Shown: positions 55,116 to 63,360, counted from the stretch's first letter. The stretch is 64,000 nucleotides of DNA from Streptomyces sp. HNM0574 (GCF_012726235.1 NZ_JAASAH010000024.1:1-64000); one strand, 5' to 3'. Made by a program: numbers and translations. Notes: generated by a model from the letters alone, not told the origin.

Positions 55116-55912
55116 GCGGCGTCCCCCTCGGCGGGCCGGCGGCCCTCGCCGGGCGGTCCGGCGAACGCCTGGGCGAGGGTCAGCCACTGCTCGGCCTGGG
55201 GCCCCTCGGCGCGGAGGTGTGCGTCGGCGCGGTGCAGGCGCTGGGTGACCAGGCGGCAGAAGTCGGCGCCCTCACCCGTCACCCGCTGCTCCGCGTCCTC
55301 CGGCCCGTACGTCCACAACCCGCCGTCCGGAGCGGTGAGTTCCACCCGGAACGGGGCCGCGGGCGGCTCCAGGCCGTGCACGCCGAAGGCGAAGTCACGG
55401 GTCCGCACCCCGAGCCGGGCCACATGCCGCAGCCGGACGGTCGGCGCGCGCCGTACGCCCAGCGCGGCGGCGACGTCCTCGCCGTGCGCCCAGGTCTCCA
55501 TCAGGCGCGCGGTCGCCATCGAGACGGCGCTCATCGGCGGCCCGTACCAGGGGAGCTTGCCGTCGAAGTGCGCCAGCACGTCCGCCAGTTCACGGCGGCC
55601 GTGACGCCAACGCGCGAGCAGCTCGTGCGCCGGGAGCGCGGCGAGGCGCTCCGCGCCCTCGTCCACGAAGGTGTGCGGTGCGCGGGCCGCGTGCTCCAGA
55701 CCGCGCCGGAACGCGGGTTCGTCGGTGGCGGCCAGGAGCGCCTGCTCGTCCGTCCACAGCAGGTGGGCGATCTGGTGCGCGACGGTCCAGCGCGGCGCCG
55801 GGGTCGGCAGGCGCCAGCCCTTCCCGTCCAACCCGCCCACGAGCCCGTCGAGTTCCGCACCCTCGTCCCGGAGATCCGCCAGTACGGCCTCCGTCACCCC
55901 GGCGTCCGCCAT
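55112..55912 (-). CDS. TIGR03084-type metal-binding protein (maleylpyruvate isomerase/DinB fold)
   Basis: A 266-residue protein of the mycothiol-dependent maleylpyruvate isomerase-like fold. The N-terminal helical bundle carries likely metal-binding histidines in WTVAHQIAHLLWTDEQ (about residues 43-58) and METWAHGEDVAAALG (about 137-151), followed by the C-terminal domain. It is the first gene of the eight-gene operon. The family is commonly found next to AtuA-like genes in actinobacteria, but no reaction is assigned; a thiol- or CoA-adduct isomerisation or transfer is possible. The promoter region to its right contains a 14-bp palindrome. Confidence 0.82.
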   Translation of the reverse strand: MADAGVTEAVLADLRDEGAELDGLVGGLDGKGWRLPTPAPRWTVAHQIAHLLWTDEQALLAATDEPAFRRGLEHAARAPHTFVDEGAERLAALPAHELLARWRHGRRELADVLAHFDGKLPWYGPPMSAVSMATARLMETWAHGEDVAAALGVRRAPTVRLRHVARLGVRTRDFAFGVHGLEPPAAPFRVELTAPDGGLWTYGPEDAEQRVTGEGADFCRLVTQRLHRADAHLRAEGPQAEQWLTLAQAFAGPPGEGRRPAEGDAA

Positions 55913-55973
55913 GCCGCGCTCCCGTCATCCGTCACGCTCGTGCCGACGAGAGTGGCAGCACACCGAAAAACAA

Positions 55974-55987
55974 GCAAGCATGCTTGC
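55974..55987. promoter_or_regulatory. Perfect 14-bp palindrome GCAAGCATGCTTGC
   Basis: Centred 69 bp upstream of the operon's first ATG, in an AT-richer stretch that also contains ATAATTT (55989-55996). Length and symmetry suit a TetR dimer; the operon's own last gene is a TetR regulator. I saw no second copy in the window. Between here and 56248 there is no gene, only repeat copy A. Confidence 0.6.
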
Positions 55988-56030
55988 ACGATAATTTCCG
56001 GCCAGAGGACGGGAGTTGGGGCGCCCGGCG

Positions 56031-56216
56031 CCCCGAAAAGGGGCGCGGGGAACTGCGCGAACGGCCACGGCGGTGGGGTGGCCCGGTGACGGCATGGAGC
56101 ACCCCGCGCCGGGGCTGAGGCGCTGCGCTTGCCAGCCCTGCGCCTAAGGCGCAGACCTCCCAAGCGGGGCGAGCCCGCGAAAAGGGGCGCGGGGAACTGC
56201 GCAAAACCCCGGCCAC
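56031..56216 (+). repeat. Composite intergenic repeat, copy A
   Basis: Order of parts: CCCC-GAAAA-GGGG hairpin, core GGGGCGCGGGGAACTGCGC, CGGCCACG, GGTGGCCCGGTGACGGCATG, a CCCCGCGCCGGGG hairpin, GCTGCGCTTGCCAGCCCTGC, a GCGCCTAAGGCGC hairpin, CCTCCCAAGCGGGGC, and a second GGGGCGCGGGGAACTGCGC core, then CCACGAAG. Copies B and C carry the same parts in the same order on the other strand. Confidence 0.8.
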
Positions 56217-56248
56217 GAAGCACCCGCACCCCGAGAAGCGGGGCGCCC

Positions 56249-59092
56249 CTACCCCTCCAGCCCGTCGGCCAGCAGCTCCGCCAGGTGGCGCGCGGAGGCG
56301 CCGCCGAGCTGGTGGAGCTGGGTGCGGCAGGAGTACCCGTCGGCGAGGAGCCGAACGGCAGGATCAGAGGCGCGTGCCGCGCGCACCGCCGGGAGGAGCT
56401 GGTCCTCGGCGCAGGCGGCGGAGACCTCGTAGTGGCCGGCCTCGAAGCCGAAGTTGCCCGCGAGCCCGCAGCAGCCCTTGGTCAACTCACCGGAGAGTCC
56501 GGCCCGTTCACGCAGCCGCCGGTCCGCGTCCTCGCCGAGGACGGCGTGCTGGTGGCAGTGCAGCTGCCCGGCGACGGACGCGTCGATCCGGGGCGGCTCC
56601 CAGTCGGGCGCGTGCTCCTCCAGGGTCTCCGCGAAGGTCCGCACGGAGTCGGCGAGCCGCCGGGCGCGCGGGTCGTCGCCGAGGAGTTCGGGCAGGTCCG
56701 TCTTGAGCGCGGCGGCGCACGGGGGTTCCAGGACGGAGACGGGGAGCCCGGCATCGAGCGCGGGCTCGATGCGGTCGAGGGTGCGGCGCATGACCGTGCG
56801 CGCCTGGTCGAGCTGCCCCGTGGAGACGTACGTCAGGCCGCAGCACACCTGCTTCGGCGGCACCACGACGCGCAGCCCCGCGTCCCGGTACACCCGCACG
56901 GCGGCCGAACCGGCCTCCGGGGACAGGTAGTTGGTGAAGGTGTCGGGCCACAGCACGACCCGCTTCCCTCCCTCGCGCCCCGCCGCACGCCCCCGCGCCC
57001 GCCACCAGCGGGTGAACGGGACCGGGGCCACCGGCGGAATGTCCCGTTCGGGTGCGAGGCCCGCGAGCCGTTTGGCCACCGCGGCCAGCGGGCCGACGCG
57101 CGCCCCCGCGTTCAGCAACGGCACCGCCCGGCTCGCGGCCGCCAGCCGCAGCCACTGGGGCAGCCGCCCCATCGCGTAGTGCGCCATGGGACGGCGGCGC
57201 CCCTCGTAATGGTGGTGCAGGAACTCGGCCTTGTACGTCGCCATGTCCACCCCGACGGGGCAGTCGCTGCGGCACCCCTTGCAGGACAGGCACAGGTCGA
57301 GCGCCTCGCGCACCTCCTCCGAGCGCCAGCCGTCCGTCACCACCTCGCCCGCGAGCATCTCGTGCAGCAGCCGGGCGCGGCCGCGCGTCGAGTGCTGCTC
57401 CTCGCCCGTCGCGCGGAAGGAGGGGCACATCACGCCCGAACCCGCGTCGGTGTTGCGGCACTTGGCGACGCCGACGCAGCGCCGCACGGCCGCCGAGAAG
57501 TCCCCTCCGTCGTGCGGGTAGCCGAACTCGACGTCCACGGGGCGGCGCGGGAGGGGCGCGAAACGCAGGTTCTCGTCCATCCGGGCCGGGCGGACGAGCA
57601 TGCCCGGGTTGAGGCCGCCCGCCGGGTCCCACAGATCCTTGAACCGGCCGAAGAGGGCCACCATCTCGTCCCCGTACATCTTCGGCAGCAGCTCGGCGCG
57701 CGCCTGACCGTCGCCGTGCTCGCCGGAGAGGGAGCCGCCGTGCGCGACGACGACGTCCGCGAGGTCGTGGCTGAACTCCCGGAAGCGGCGGATGCCCTCC
57801 TGGCCCAGCAGGTCGAAATCGATGCGGACGTGGATGCAGCCGTCGCCGAAGTGCCCGTACGGCAGGCCCCGGAGGCCGTACTCGCGCAGCAGCGCCCGGA
57901 AGTCCTTGAGGTACGCGCCGAGTCGGGGCGGCGGGACCGCGCAGTCCTCCCAGCCCGGCCACGCCTCGCTGCCGTCCGGCATCCGGGTCGCCGTGCCCGA
58001 GGCGTCCTCCCGGACCCGCCACAGCGCGCGCTGCTCCCCCGGCTCGGCCAGCAGCGCGGAACCGGTCGTTCCGTCGGCCGCCGCGCGGCGCAGCGTCTCG
58101 GCGCGGGCGCGGGCCTCGGCCGCGTCCTCCCCGCCGACCTCGACGAACAGCCAGGCGCCGCCGCGCGGGAGGGCCGACCTGGCCGCGTCGGACACCAGGT
58201 CGTTGGCCATGCCCTCGACGGTCAGCGGACCGTACGGCAGCAGTCCCGCCGCCGCCTCGGCGGCCGCGCTCTCGTCCGCGTACCCGAGCACCGCCAGCAC
58301 CCGCGCGCCCGGCGTGCGCACCAGGCCGACGCGCGCCCGCGTGAGCACGCCCAGGGTGCCCTCGCTGCCGGTGAAGGCGCGGGCCCAGTCCTCGCCCTTC
58401 TCGGGCAACAGCTCGTCCAGCGCGTAGCCGGAGATCCGGCGCGGCAGTTCGGGGAAACCCGTGCGCAGCCTTGCCAGTTCGCCCTGGACGAGGGCGCGGG
58501 CCCCCTCGCGCAGCCGCGCCGGCACGCCCTCGCCGCCGGGCGCCAGGAGCGCGCGCTCCCCGGCGTGCGTGAGCACCTCCAGCTCGCGCACGTTGTCGGC
58601 CGTGGTGCCCCAGGCGACGGAGTGCGAGCCGCAGGAGTTGTTGCCGATCATGCCGCCGAGGGTGCAGCGGCTGTGCGTGGACGGGTCGGGGCCGAAGGTC
58701 AGCCCGAAGCGGGCCGCCTCGTCCCGGAGCCGGTCGAGGACCACGCCGGGCTGGACGAGCGCCGTCCGGGACTCCGGGTCGACGGACTCGACGGCGTTCA
58801 TGTGCCGGGTGAAGTCCAGGACGACGCCGGTGCCGGTGGCCTGGCCCGCGATGGACGTCCCCGCGCCGCGCGCCAGCACCGGGACGCCCTCCTCACGGCA
58901 GGCGGCGAGGGTCGCCGCCACGTCGTCGGCGTCGCGCGGGGCGACGACGCCGACGGGGACGCGGCGGTAGTTGGAGGCGTCCATGGTCATCAGCGCGCGG
59001 TCGGCGGTGCCGAACTCGACCTCGCCGCGCACGCTTTCCCGCAGCCTGCGCTCCACGTCCCGGGGCGCGCTGTGTGCGTCTTCGTCTGCCAT
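56249..59092 (-). CDS. FAD-linked oxidase/Fe-S protein fusion (D-lactate- or glycolate-type dehydrogenase)
   Basis: A 947-residue fusion. The FAD-binding PCMH domain occupies about residues 40-230 (VPVLARGAGTSIAGQATGTGVVLDF, CTLGGMIGNNSCGSHSVAWG) and the FAD-oxidase C domain about 230-515 (FGDGCIHVRIDF, GGSLSGEHGDGQARAELL). A 2x[4Fe-4S] ferredoxin domain (about 530-640, with CLSCKGCRSDCPVG) is followed by two CCG-type heterodisulfide-reductase-like segments (QVCCGLTYVS, KGCCGLAGNFG) to the C-terminus. Such single-chain enzymes oxidise D-lactate, D-2-hydroxyglutarate or glycolate and pass electrons to quinone. It is transcribed alone between repeat copies A and B. The substrate is not decidable. 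Confidence 0.88.
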   Translation of the reverse strand: MADEDAHSAPRDVERRLRESVRGEVEFGTADRALMTMDASNYRRVPVGVVAPRDADDVAATLAACREEGVPVLARGAGTSIAGQATGTGVVLDFTRHMNAVESVDPESRTALVQPGVVLDRLRDEAARFGLTFGPDPSTHSRCTLGGMIGNNSCGSHSVAWGTTADNVRELEVLTHAGERALLAPGGEGVPARLREGARALVQGELARLRTGFPELPRRISGYALDELLPEKGEDWARAFTGSEGTLGVLTRARVGLVRTPGARVLAVLGYADESAAAEAAAGLLPYGPLTVEGMANDLVSDAARSALPRGGAWLFVEVGGEDAAEARARAETLRRAAADGTTGSALLAEPGEQRALWRVREDASGTATRMPDGSEAWPGWEDCAVPPPRLGAYLKDFRALLREYGLRGLPYGHFGDGCIHVRIDFDLLGQEGIRRFREFSHDLADVVVAHGGSLSGEHGDGQARAELLPKMYGDEMVALFGRFKDLWDPAGGLNPGMLVRPARMDENLRFAPLPRRPVDVEFGYPHDGGDFSAAVRRCVGVAKCRNTDAGSGVMCPSFRATGEEQHSTRGRARLLHEMLAGEVVTDGWRSEEVREALDLCLSCKGCRSDCPVGVDMATYKAEFLHHHYEGRRRPMAHYAMGRLPQWLRLAAASRAVPLLNAGARVGPLAAVAKRLAGLAPERDIPPVAPVPFTRWWRARGRAAGREGGKRVVLWPDTFTNYLSPEAGSAAVRVYRDAGLRVVVPPKQVCCGLTYVSTGQLDQARTVMRRTLDRIEPALDAGLPVSVLEPPCAAALKTDLPELLGDDPRARRLADSVRTFAETLEEHAPDWEPPRIDASVAGQLHCHQHAVLGEDADRRLRERAGLSGELTKGCCGLAGNFGFEAGHYEVSAACAEDQLLPAVRAARASDPAVRLLADGYSCRTQLHQLGGASARHLAELLADGLEG

Positions 59093-59169
59093 GCGGCCCA
59101 GCGTGCCTGCGGGGGCGGGTGCGCGTCAGTACCCACACCGGGGGGTGCGCCCTGGTTTTTCGGGTGCGG

Positions 59170-59380
59170 GGACGTCGTGGCTCGGGCCTTTTGCGCAGTT
59201 CCCCGCGCCCCTTTTCGGGGCCCGCCCCCGCTTCTCGGGCCCGCCCCGCTTGGGAGGTCTGCGCCTCAGGCGCAGGGCTGGCAAGCGCAGCGCCCACCCC
59301 GGCGCGGGGTGCTCCATGCCGTCACCGGGCCACCCCGTACGTCGTGGCCGGTCGCGCAGTTCCCCGCGCCCCCGACGGGG
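59170..59380 (-). repeat. Composite intergenic repeat, copy B
   Basis: Inverted relative to copy A, with both cores (reading GCGCAGTTCCCCGCGCCCC on the plus strand) and the same internal hairpins, plus a short extra CCCGCTTCTCGGGCCCG segment. It lies in the 379-bp divergent region between the Fe-S oxidase gene and serC. Apart from the serC promoter the region holds nothing else. Confidence 0.8.
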
Positions 59381-59458
59381 CGATCCTCCCCGTGCCCCCA
59401 AGACGGAGCGCACGTCTCGGCGCGTGGACCCCTGTACCGCCGGGGCCGGGTCACGGGC

Positions 59459-59464
59459 TAGGCT
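59459..59464 (+). promoter_or_regulatory. -10 box TAGGCT of serC, leaderless transcript likely
   Basis: TAGGCT ends 7 nt before the serC GTG, so transcription should begin at or next to the start codon. No Shine-Dalgarno sequence and no good -35 are visible. Confidence 0.5.
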
Positions 59465-59471
59465 GCCCGGC

Positions 59472-60590
59472 GTGGCTGATCTCCAGATTCCCGCAGACAT
59501 CAAGCCCGCCGACGGTCGGTTCGGCTCGGGCCCGTCCAAGGTGCGTACGGAGGCGCTGAGCGCCCTGGCTGCCACCGGTACCTCACTCCTCGGCACGTCC
59601 CACCGCCAGGCCCCGGTCAAGAACCTGGTCGGCAAGGTGGTCGACGGCGTGAAGGAGCTGTTCCAGCTGCCCGAGGGCTACGAGGTGGTCATGGGCAACG
59701 GCGGCTCGACCGCCTTCTGGGACGTGGCGACGCACGGTCTGATCGACTCCACCTCCCAGCACCTCTCCTTCGGCGAGTTCTCCTCGAAGTTCGCGAAGGC
59801 CGCCAAGCAGGCGCCGTGGCTGGGCACCCCCTCCGTGATCGAGTCCGAGCCGGGCACGCACCCGACGGCGAAGGCCGAGGCCGGCGTCGACGTGTACGCG
59901 TTCACCCACAACGAGACCTCGACCGGTGTCGCGATGCCGCTGCGCCGCGTCGAGGGCGCCGACAGCGGCTCGCTCGTCCTCGTCGACGCGACGTCCGGCG
60001 CGGGCGGCCTGCCCGTCGACATCAGCGAGACGGACGTCTACTACTTCGCGCCGCAGAAGTCCTTCGCGGCGGACGGCGGCCTGTGGATCGCCGTGTTCTC
60101 CCCGGCCGCGATCGAGCGCGCCGAGCGGATCGCCGCCTCGGACCGGCACATCCCGGCCTTCTTCGACCTGAAGACCGCGATCGACAACTCCCGCAAGAAC
60201 CAGACGTACAACACCCCCGCGCTCACGACCCTTTTCCTGCTGAACGACCAGCTGGAGTGGATCAACGGCCAGGGCGGTCTGGACTGGGCCGTGCGCCGCA
60301 CCGCCGCCTCCTCCGGCGCGCTGTACGGCTGGGCCGAGGAATCCAAGTACGCGGCCCCGTTCGTCGCCGACCCGGCGCAGCGCTCGCAGGTCGTCGGCAC
60401 GATCGACTTCAACGACGACATCGACGCCGCGGCCGTCGCCAAGACGCTCCGCGCCAACGGCATCGTCGACACCGAGCCGTACCGCAAGCTGGGCCGCAAC
60501 CAGCTGCGGGTGGCGATGTTCCCGGCGGTCGAGCCCGCCGACGTCGAGGCGCTCACCAAGTGCGTCGACTACGTGATCGAGAACCAGTGA
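59472..60590 (+). CDS. serC: Phosphoserine aminotransferase
   Basis: A 372-residue class V PLP aminotransferase converting 3-phosphohydroxypyruvate and glutamate to phosphoserine, in serine biosynthesis. Motifs are GRFGSGPSKVRTEAL and SLLGTSHRQAPVKNLV near the start, GNGGSTAFWDVATHGLI, and the PLP-binding Lys196 in FAPQKSFAADGGLWIA. It is the actinobacterial SerC type of normal length. GTG start without a Shine-Dalgarno sequence; the -10 box lies 7 nt upstream. Two hairpins follow the stop. Confidence 0.95.
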   Translation: MADLQIPADIKPADGRFGSGPSKVRTEALSALAATGTSLLGTSHRQAPVKNLVGKVVDGVKELFQLPEGYEVVMGNGGSTAFWDVATHGLIDSTSQHLSFGEFSSKFAKAAKQAPWLGTPSVIESEPGTHPTAKAEAGVDVYAFTHNETSTGVAMPLRRVEGADSGSLVLVDATSGAGGLPVDISETDVYYFAPQKSFAADGGLWIAVFSPAAIERAERIAASDRHIPAFFDLKTAIDNSRKNQTYNTPALTTLFLLNDQLEWINGQGGLDWAVRRTAASSGALYGWAEESKYAAPFVADPAQRSQVVGTIDFNDDIDAAAVAKTLRANGIVDTEPYRKLGRNQLRVAMFPAVEPADVEALTKCVDYVIENQ

Positions 60591-60610
60591 CCGCCTGAGC
60601 GGACCACTGG
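60584..60610 (+). terminator. First hairpin after serC
   Basis: CCAGTG pairs with CACTGG around an inner CCGC-CTGA-GCGG hairpin. It overlaps the serC stop codon. Confidence 0.55.
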
Positions 60611-60615
60611 CCGAG

Positions 60616-60645
60616 CGGGCCCGGACGACCTTGAGTCCGGGCCCG
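60616..60645 (+). terminator. Main serC terminator
   Basis: An 11-bp perfect stem (CGGGCCCGGAC with GTCCGGGCCCG), 8-nt loop, followed by TTTCG. Confidence 0.8.
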
Positions 60646-60680
60646 TTTCGCGTTTCCGCATGACGGGTACCGGCCCGCCC

Positions 60681-61073
60681 ATGACCACTCCTTCCACCGG
60701 GCTCCGGCTCTTCGCCCGGGAGAAGCGCGTACGCCTGACCACCTACGAGCCGAACGGCGAGCCCGTCGGCGGCCCCTCGCCGATCGCCGTCGAGGGCGAC
60801 CGCGCGTACGTCCGCACCTACGGGCGGGCGAAGCGGAACGGGCGGCTCGACCGGTACCCGGAGGTGGAGATCGCCCCCGCCTCGCTCGGCGGGACGCCGA
60901 CCGGGGCGCCGATGAAGGCGCGTGCCCGGCGGCTGCACGGCGAGGAGTCGCGGCATGCGGCGATGCTGCTGGCGCGTAAGCAGCCGCTGTTGCAGGGGGT
61001 CGCGGTTCCGCTGGGGTATGCGTTGATGCTCGACTCGACGGTGCACTATGAGCTGCGGCTCGTGGGGGAGTAG
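60681..61073 (+). CDS. PPOX-class (F420-dependent type) oxidoreductase
   Basis: A 130-residue split-barrel protein of the pyridoxamine-phosphate-oxidase-like, F420-binding group: LFAREKRVRLTTYEPNGEPV opens the barrel, VRTYGRAKRNGRLDRYPEVEIAPASLGG covers the cofactor region, and ALMLDSTVHYELRLV is the last strand. Members reduce small molecules with F420H2 or bind FMN or heme; the substrate is unknown. ATGs at 60660 and 60681 are in frame; I used the second, since the first leaves almost no space after the serC terminator. Weak Shine-Dalgarno either way. Confidence 0.78.
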   Translation: MTTPSTGLRLFAREKRVRLTTYEPNGEPVGGPSPIAVEGDRAYVRTYGRAKRNGRLDRYPEVEIAPASLGGTPTGAPMKARARRLHGEESRHAAMLLARKQPLLQGVAVPLGYALMLDSTVHYELRLVGE

Positions 61074-61137
61074 GCCCCTTCGGGGCCGCTTGCCGTTTCC
61101 TGGGGTGCCCCTTCTTGTGCGTCGCGGGGTGCGGGTG

Positions 61138-61340
61138 CGTCGTGGCCCAGGTTTTCGCGCAGTTCCCCGCGCCCCTTTTTCGCGGGCCCGCCCCGCTTGG
61201 GAGGTCTGCGCGTAGGCGCAGGGCTGGCAAGCGCAGCGCCTAGCCCCGGCGCGGGGTGCGTTTCTGCCGTCACCGGACCACCCCGTACGTCGTGGCTATT
61301 CGCGCAGTTCCCCGCGCCCCTGATGGGGCGCAGCCCCTGG
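61138..61340 (-). repeat. Composite intergenic repeat, copy C
   Basis: Same orientation as copy B: two cores (GCGCAGTTCCCCGCGCCCC near 61157 and 61302) flank the CCTCCCAAGC-like, GGCGCAGGGCTGGCAAGCGC and GGCGCGGGGTG blocks. It fills most of the 275-bp gap between the convergent PPOX and ABC permease genes. Confidence 0.8.
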
Positions 61341-61348
61341 CGGGGCCG

Positions 61349-62179
61349 TCATGAGTTGAGGTTTTGGAATTTTCGGACGGCCAGGGGGAGGAAGACGGCG
61401 GTGATGATCAGTGGCCAGACCACTGCCATCAGCAGGGAGTGCTGCTCGATCCAGCTGTCGCCGAGGGGCAGCGGGTTCCCGTAGAGCTCGCGGATGGCGT
61501 TGGCCGTGGCCGAGACCGGGTTCCACATGGCGATGGTGCCGAGCCAGTCGGGCATGGCCGAGGGCGGTGTGAACACGCTGGAGACCATGCCGAACGGGAA
61601 GGCGACGGCGAAGAGATTCCCCGCGGCCTCCTGGTTGGGGACCCGCAGCCCGAGCCAGACGCCGATCCAGATGAGCGCGAACCGGAGCAGCAGCAACAGG
61701 GCGAAGGCGGTCAGTGTCGCGAGCGCCCCGCCGTCCGAGCGCCAGCCCACGACGAGCGCGATCGCGGCGAGGACGAGCAGGTCGAGCGCCGCGTGCAGGA
61801 CGTCGGAGACGCCGCGTCCGGTGACGACGGCCGAGGGCGCCATGGGCATGGAACGGAAGCGGTCGGTGACCCCGCGCTCCTTGTCGATGACGACGGCCAT
61901 CGCGGTGTTCATGAACCCGAAGGCCATGGTCATCGCGAACATGCCGGGCATCGCGAAGTCCTTGTAGTCGACGCCGGGGCCGACCTCCATCGCGCTGCCG
62001 AACACGAAGACGAACAGCAGCACGGACACGATCGGGAAGCCGAGCTGCCAGGCGATCAGCGAGGGCTGCTTCACCAGGTGCCCGAGATCCCGCCGGACGA
62101 TCGTCCAGCAGTCCACGACGGCCCAGTACAGGCGCCGTTCGGGTACGTCGACGGGCGGTGCGGTGGCGGGTGCGCTCAC
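61349..62179 (-). CDS. ABC-2 type transporter permease (DrrB-like)
   Basis: A 276-residue membrane protein with about six helices, for example near residues 42-62 (LIAWQLGFPIVSVLLFVFVFG), 78-100, 130-146, 152-180, 195-215 and 245-265. It has the ABC-2 family pattern KERGVTDRFRSMPMAPSAVVTGR between helices 2 and 3. It forms an exporter with the ATPase encoded upstream, to which it is coupled by a GTGA overlap. Probable substrates are hydrophobic drugs or antibiotics; none can be named. Confidence 0.88.
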   Translation of the reverse strand: MSAPATAPPVDVPERRLYWAVVDCWTIVRRDLGHLVKQPSLIAWQLGFPIVSVLLFVFVFGSAMEVGPGVDYKDFAMPGMFAMTMAFGFMNTAMAVVIDKERGVTDRFRSMPMAPSAVVTGRGVSDVLHAALDLLVLAAIALVVGWRSDGGALATLTAFALLLLLRFALIWIGVWLGLRVPNQEAAGNLFAVAFPFGMVSSVFTPPSAMPDWLGTIAMWNPVSATANAIRELYGNPLPLGDSWIEQHSLLMAVVWPLIITAVFLPLAVRKFQNLNS

Positions 62180-63228
62180 GCCGTGACCCCTTCCTTCTCC
62201 TTGTCGTCCCCGGTCTTTGCCGCCGGGCCGGGCTGGTCGGTCTGGTGGCCGGTGAGGGTGAGGAAGACCTCGTCGAGGGTGGGGCGGCGCAGGCCGATGT
62301 CCTCGACGGCGATGCCCTCGTCCTGGACGCGGCGGGCGACGTCCGTCAGCGCGGCGACCTGTTCGCCGACGGACACCGGTGCGTGGACGCGGAGTTCGCC
62401 CTCGCTGATCTCGGGCTCGGCGCCGTCCGCCGCGACCCGGGCGACCGCGGCCGCCACGGCAGGCAGGTCGGCGGCCTCGCCCACGACGACCTCCAGGCGG
62501 TCCCCGCCGATGGCCCGCTTCAGGCCGGCGGGGGTGTCCTCCGTGACGTTCCGGCCCTGGTCGATGACGGCGATCCGGTCGGACAGCTTGTCGGCCTCGT
62601 CCAGATAGTGGGTCGTCAGCAGGACCGTGGTACCGCCGGCGGCCAGCTCCCGTACGGATTCCCAGACTTCGCTGCGGCCCCTCGGGTCCAGCCCGGTGGT
62701 GGGCTCGTCGAGGAACAGCACCTCGGGCGCGAGGATCATGCTGGAGGCGAGGTCGAGCCGGCGCCGCATGCCGCCGCTGAAGTTCTTCGGCTGCCGGTCG
62801 GCGGCCTCGGACAGCCGGAACCGCTCCAGCAGTTCGGCGGCGCGCTCGCGGGCGCGGGAGCGCCCGAGATGGAACAGCCGGCCGAACATCTCCAGGTTCT
62901 GCCGGGCGGTGAGGATCTCGTCGACGGCGGCGTGCTGGCCCGTGAGCCCGATGCGGCGGCGGACGGCGCGCGGCTCGCGCCGTACGTCGTGCCCCGCGAC
63001 GCGGGCGCTGCCGCCGTCCGGCCGCACCAGCGTCGTCAGGATGCGGACGGCCGTGGTCTTGCCCGCGCCGTTCGGCCCGAGCAGGCCCAGGACGGTGCCG
63101 CGCGGGACGGCGAGATCCAGGCCGTCGAGCGCCGGCTTCCCGCCGTACGTCTTGCGCAGGTCCTCGACGAGGACCGAAGGCTCCGGGCCTGCCGGGTGCG
63201 CGGTGCTGGCGGCGGCTGTGGGCGGCAT
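62176..63228 (-). CDS. Daunorubicin-resistance-type ABC transporter ATP-binding protein (DrrA-like)
   Basis: A 350-residue ATPase. Walker A is LLGPNGAGKTT, the Q-loop GLTGQHAAVDEI, the signature FSGGMRRRLDLA and Walker B EVLFLDEPTTGLDPRGR. A C-terminal DUF4162-like domain covers about 255-330. It powers the ABC-2 permease encoded immediately downstream. ATG start with GGAGGGGGA upstream. Divergent from a TetR regulator gene across a region with an 8-9 bp inverted repeat, the classic layout of a drug-inducible exporter. Confidence 0.93.
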   Translation of the reverse strand: MPPTAAASTAHPAGPEPSVLVEDLRKTYGGKPALDGLDLAVPRGTVLGLLGPNGAGKTTAVRILTTLVRPDGGSARVAGHDVRREPRAVRRRIGLTGQHAAVDEILTARQNLEMFGRLFHLGRSRARERAAELLERFRLSEAADRQPKNFSGGMRRRLDLASSMILAPEVLFLDEPTTGLDPRGRSEVWESVRELAAGGTTVLLTTHYLDEADKLSDRIAVIDQGRNVTEDTPAGLKRAIGGDRLEVVVGEAADLPAVAAAVARVAADGAEPEISEGELRVHAPVSVGEQVAALTDVARRVQDEGIAVEDIGLRRPTLDEVFLTLTGHQTDQPGPAAKTGDDKEKEGVTA

Positions 63229-63301
63229 GCGCGGTTCCCCCTCCGGGTCGGTGTGGATCGGGCCTGGCACGGCGGGTGTCACAGGAGCGAAAACCGGGTA
63301 C

Positions 63302-63329
63302 GCCGTACTCACAAACAACAGAGTACGGC
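63302..63329. promoter_or_regulatory. Inverted repeat GCCGTACTC-N10-GAGTACGGC, probable TetR operator
   Basis: Perfect 9-bp arms around an A/C-rich 10-bp spacer (ACAAACAACA), between the exporter ATPase gene and the TetR gene, 41 bp before the latter. It can repress both directions. Confidence 0.75.
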
Positions 63330-63354
63330 CTACGCAGTTTCGCGCAAGCGGTTT

Positions 63355-63360
63355 TAGGAT
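63355..63360 (+). promoter_or_regulatory. -10 box TAGGAT of the TetR gene
   Basis: TAGGAT ends 9 nt before the ATG at 63370. This suggests a leaderless or nearly leaderless mRNA; no Shine-Dalgarno sequence is present. Confidence 0.45.

Noticed and set aside
56031..61340. Composite repeats as insertion sequences or a CRISPR array
   Set aside because: There is no transposase, no terminal inverted repeats with target duplication, and no regular spacer pattern; the copies are isolated, about 3 kb and 2 kb apart.
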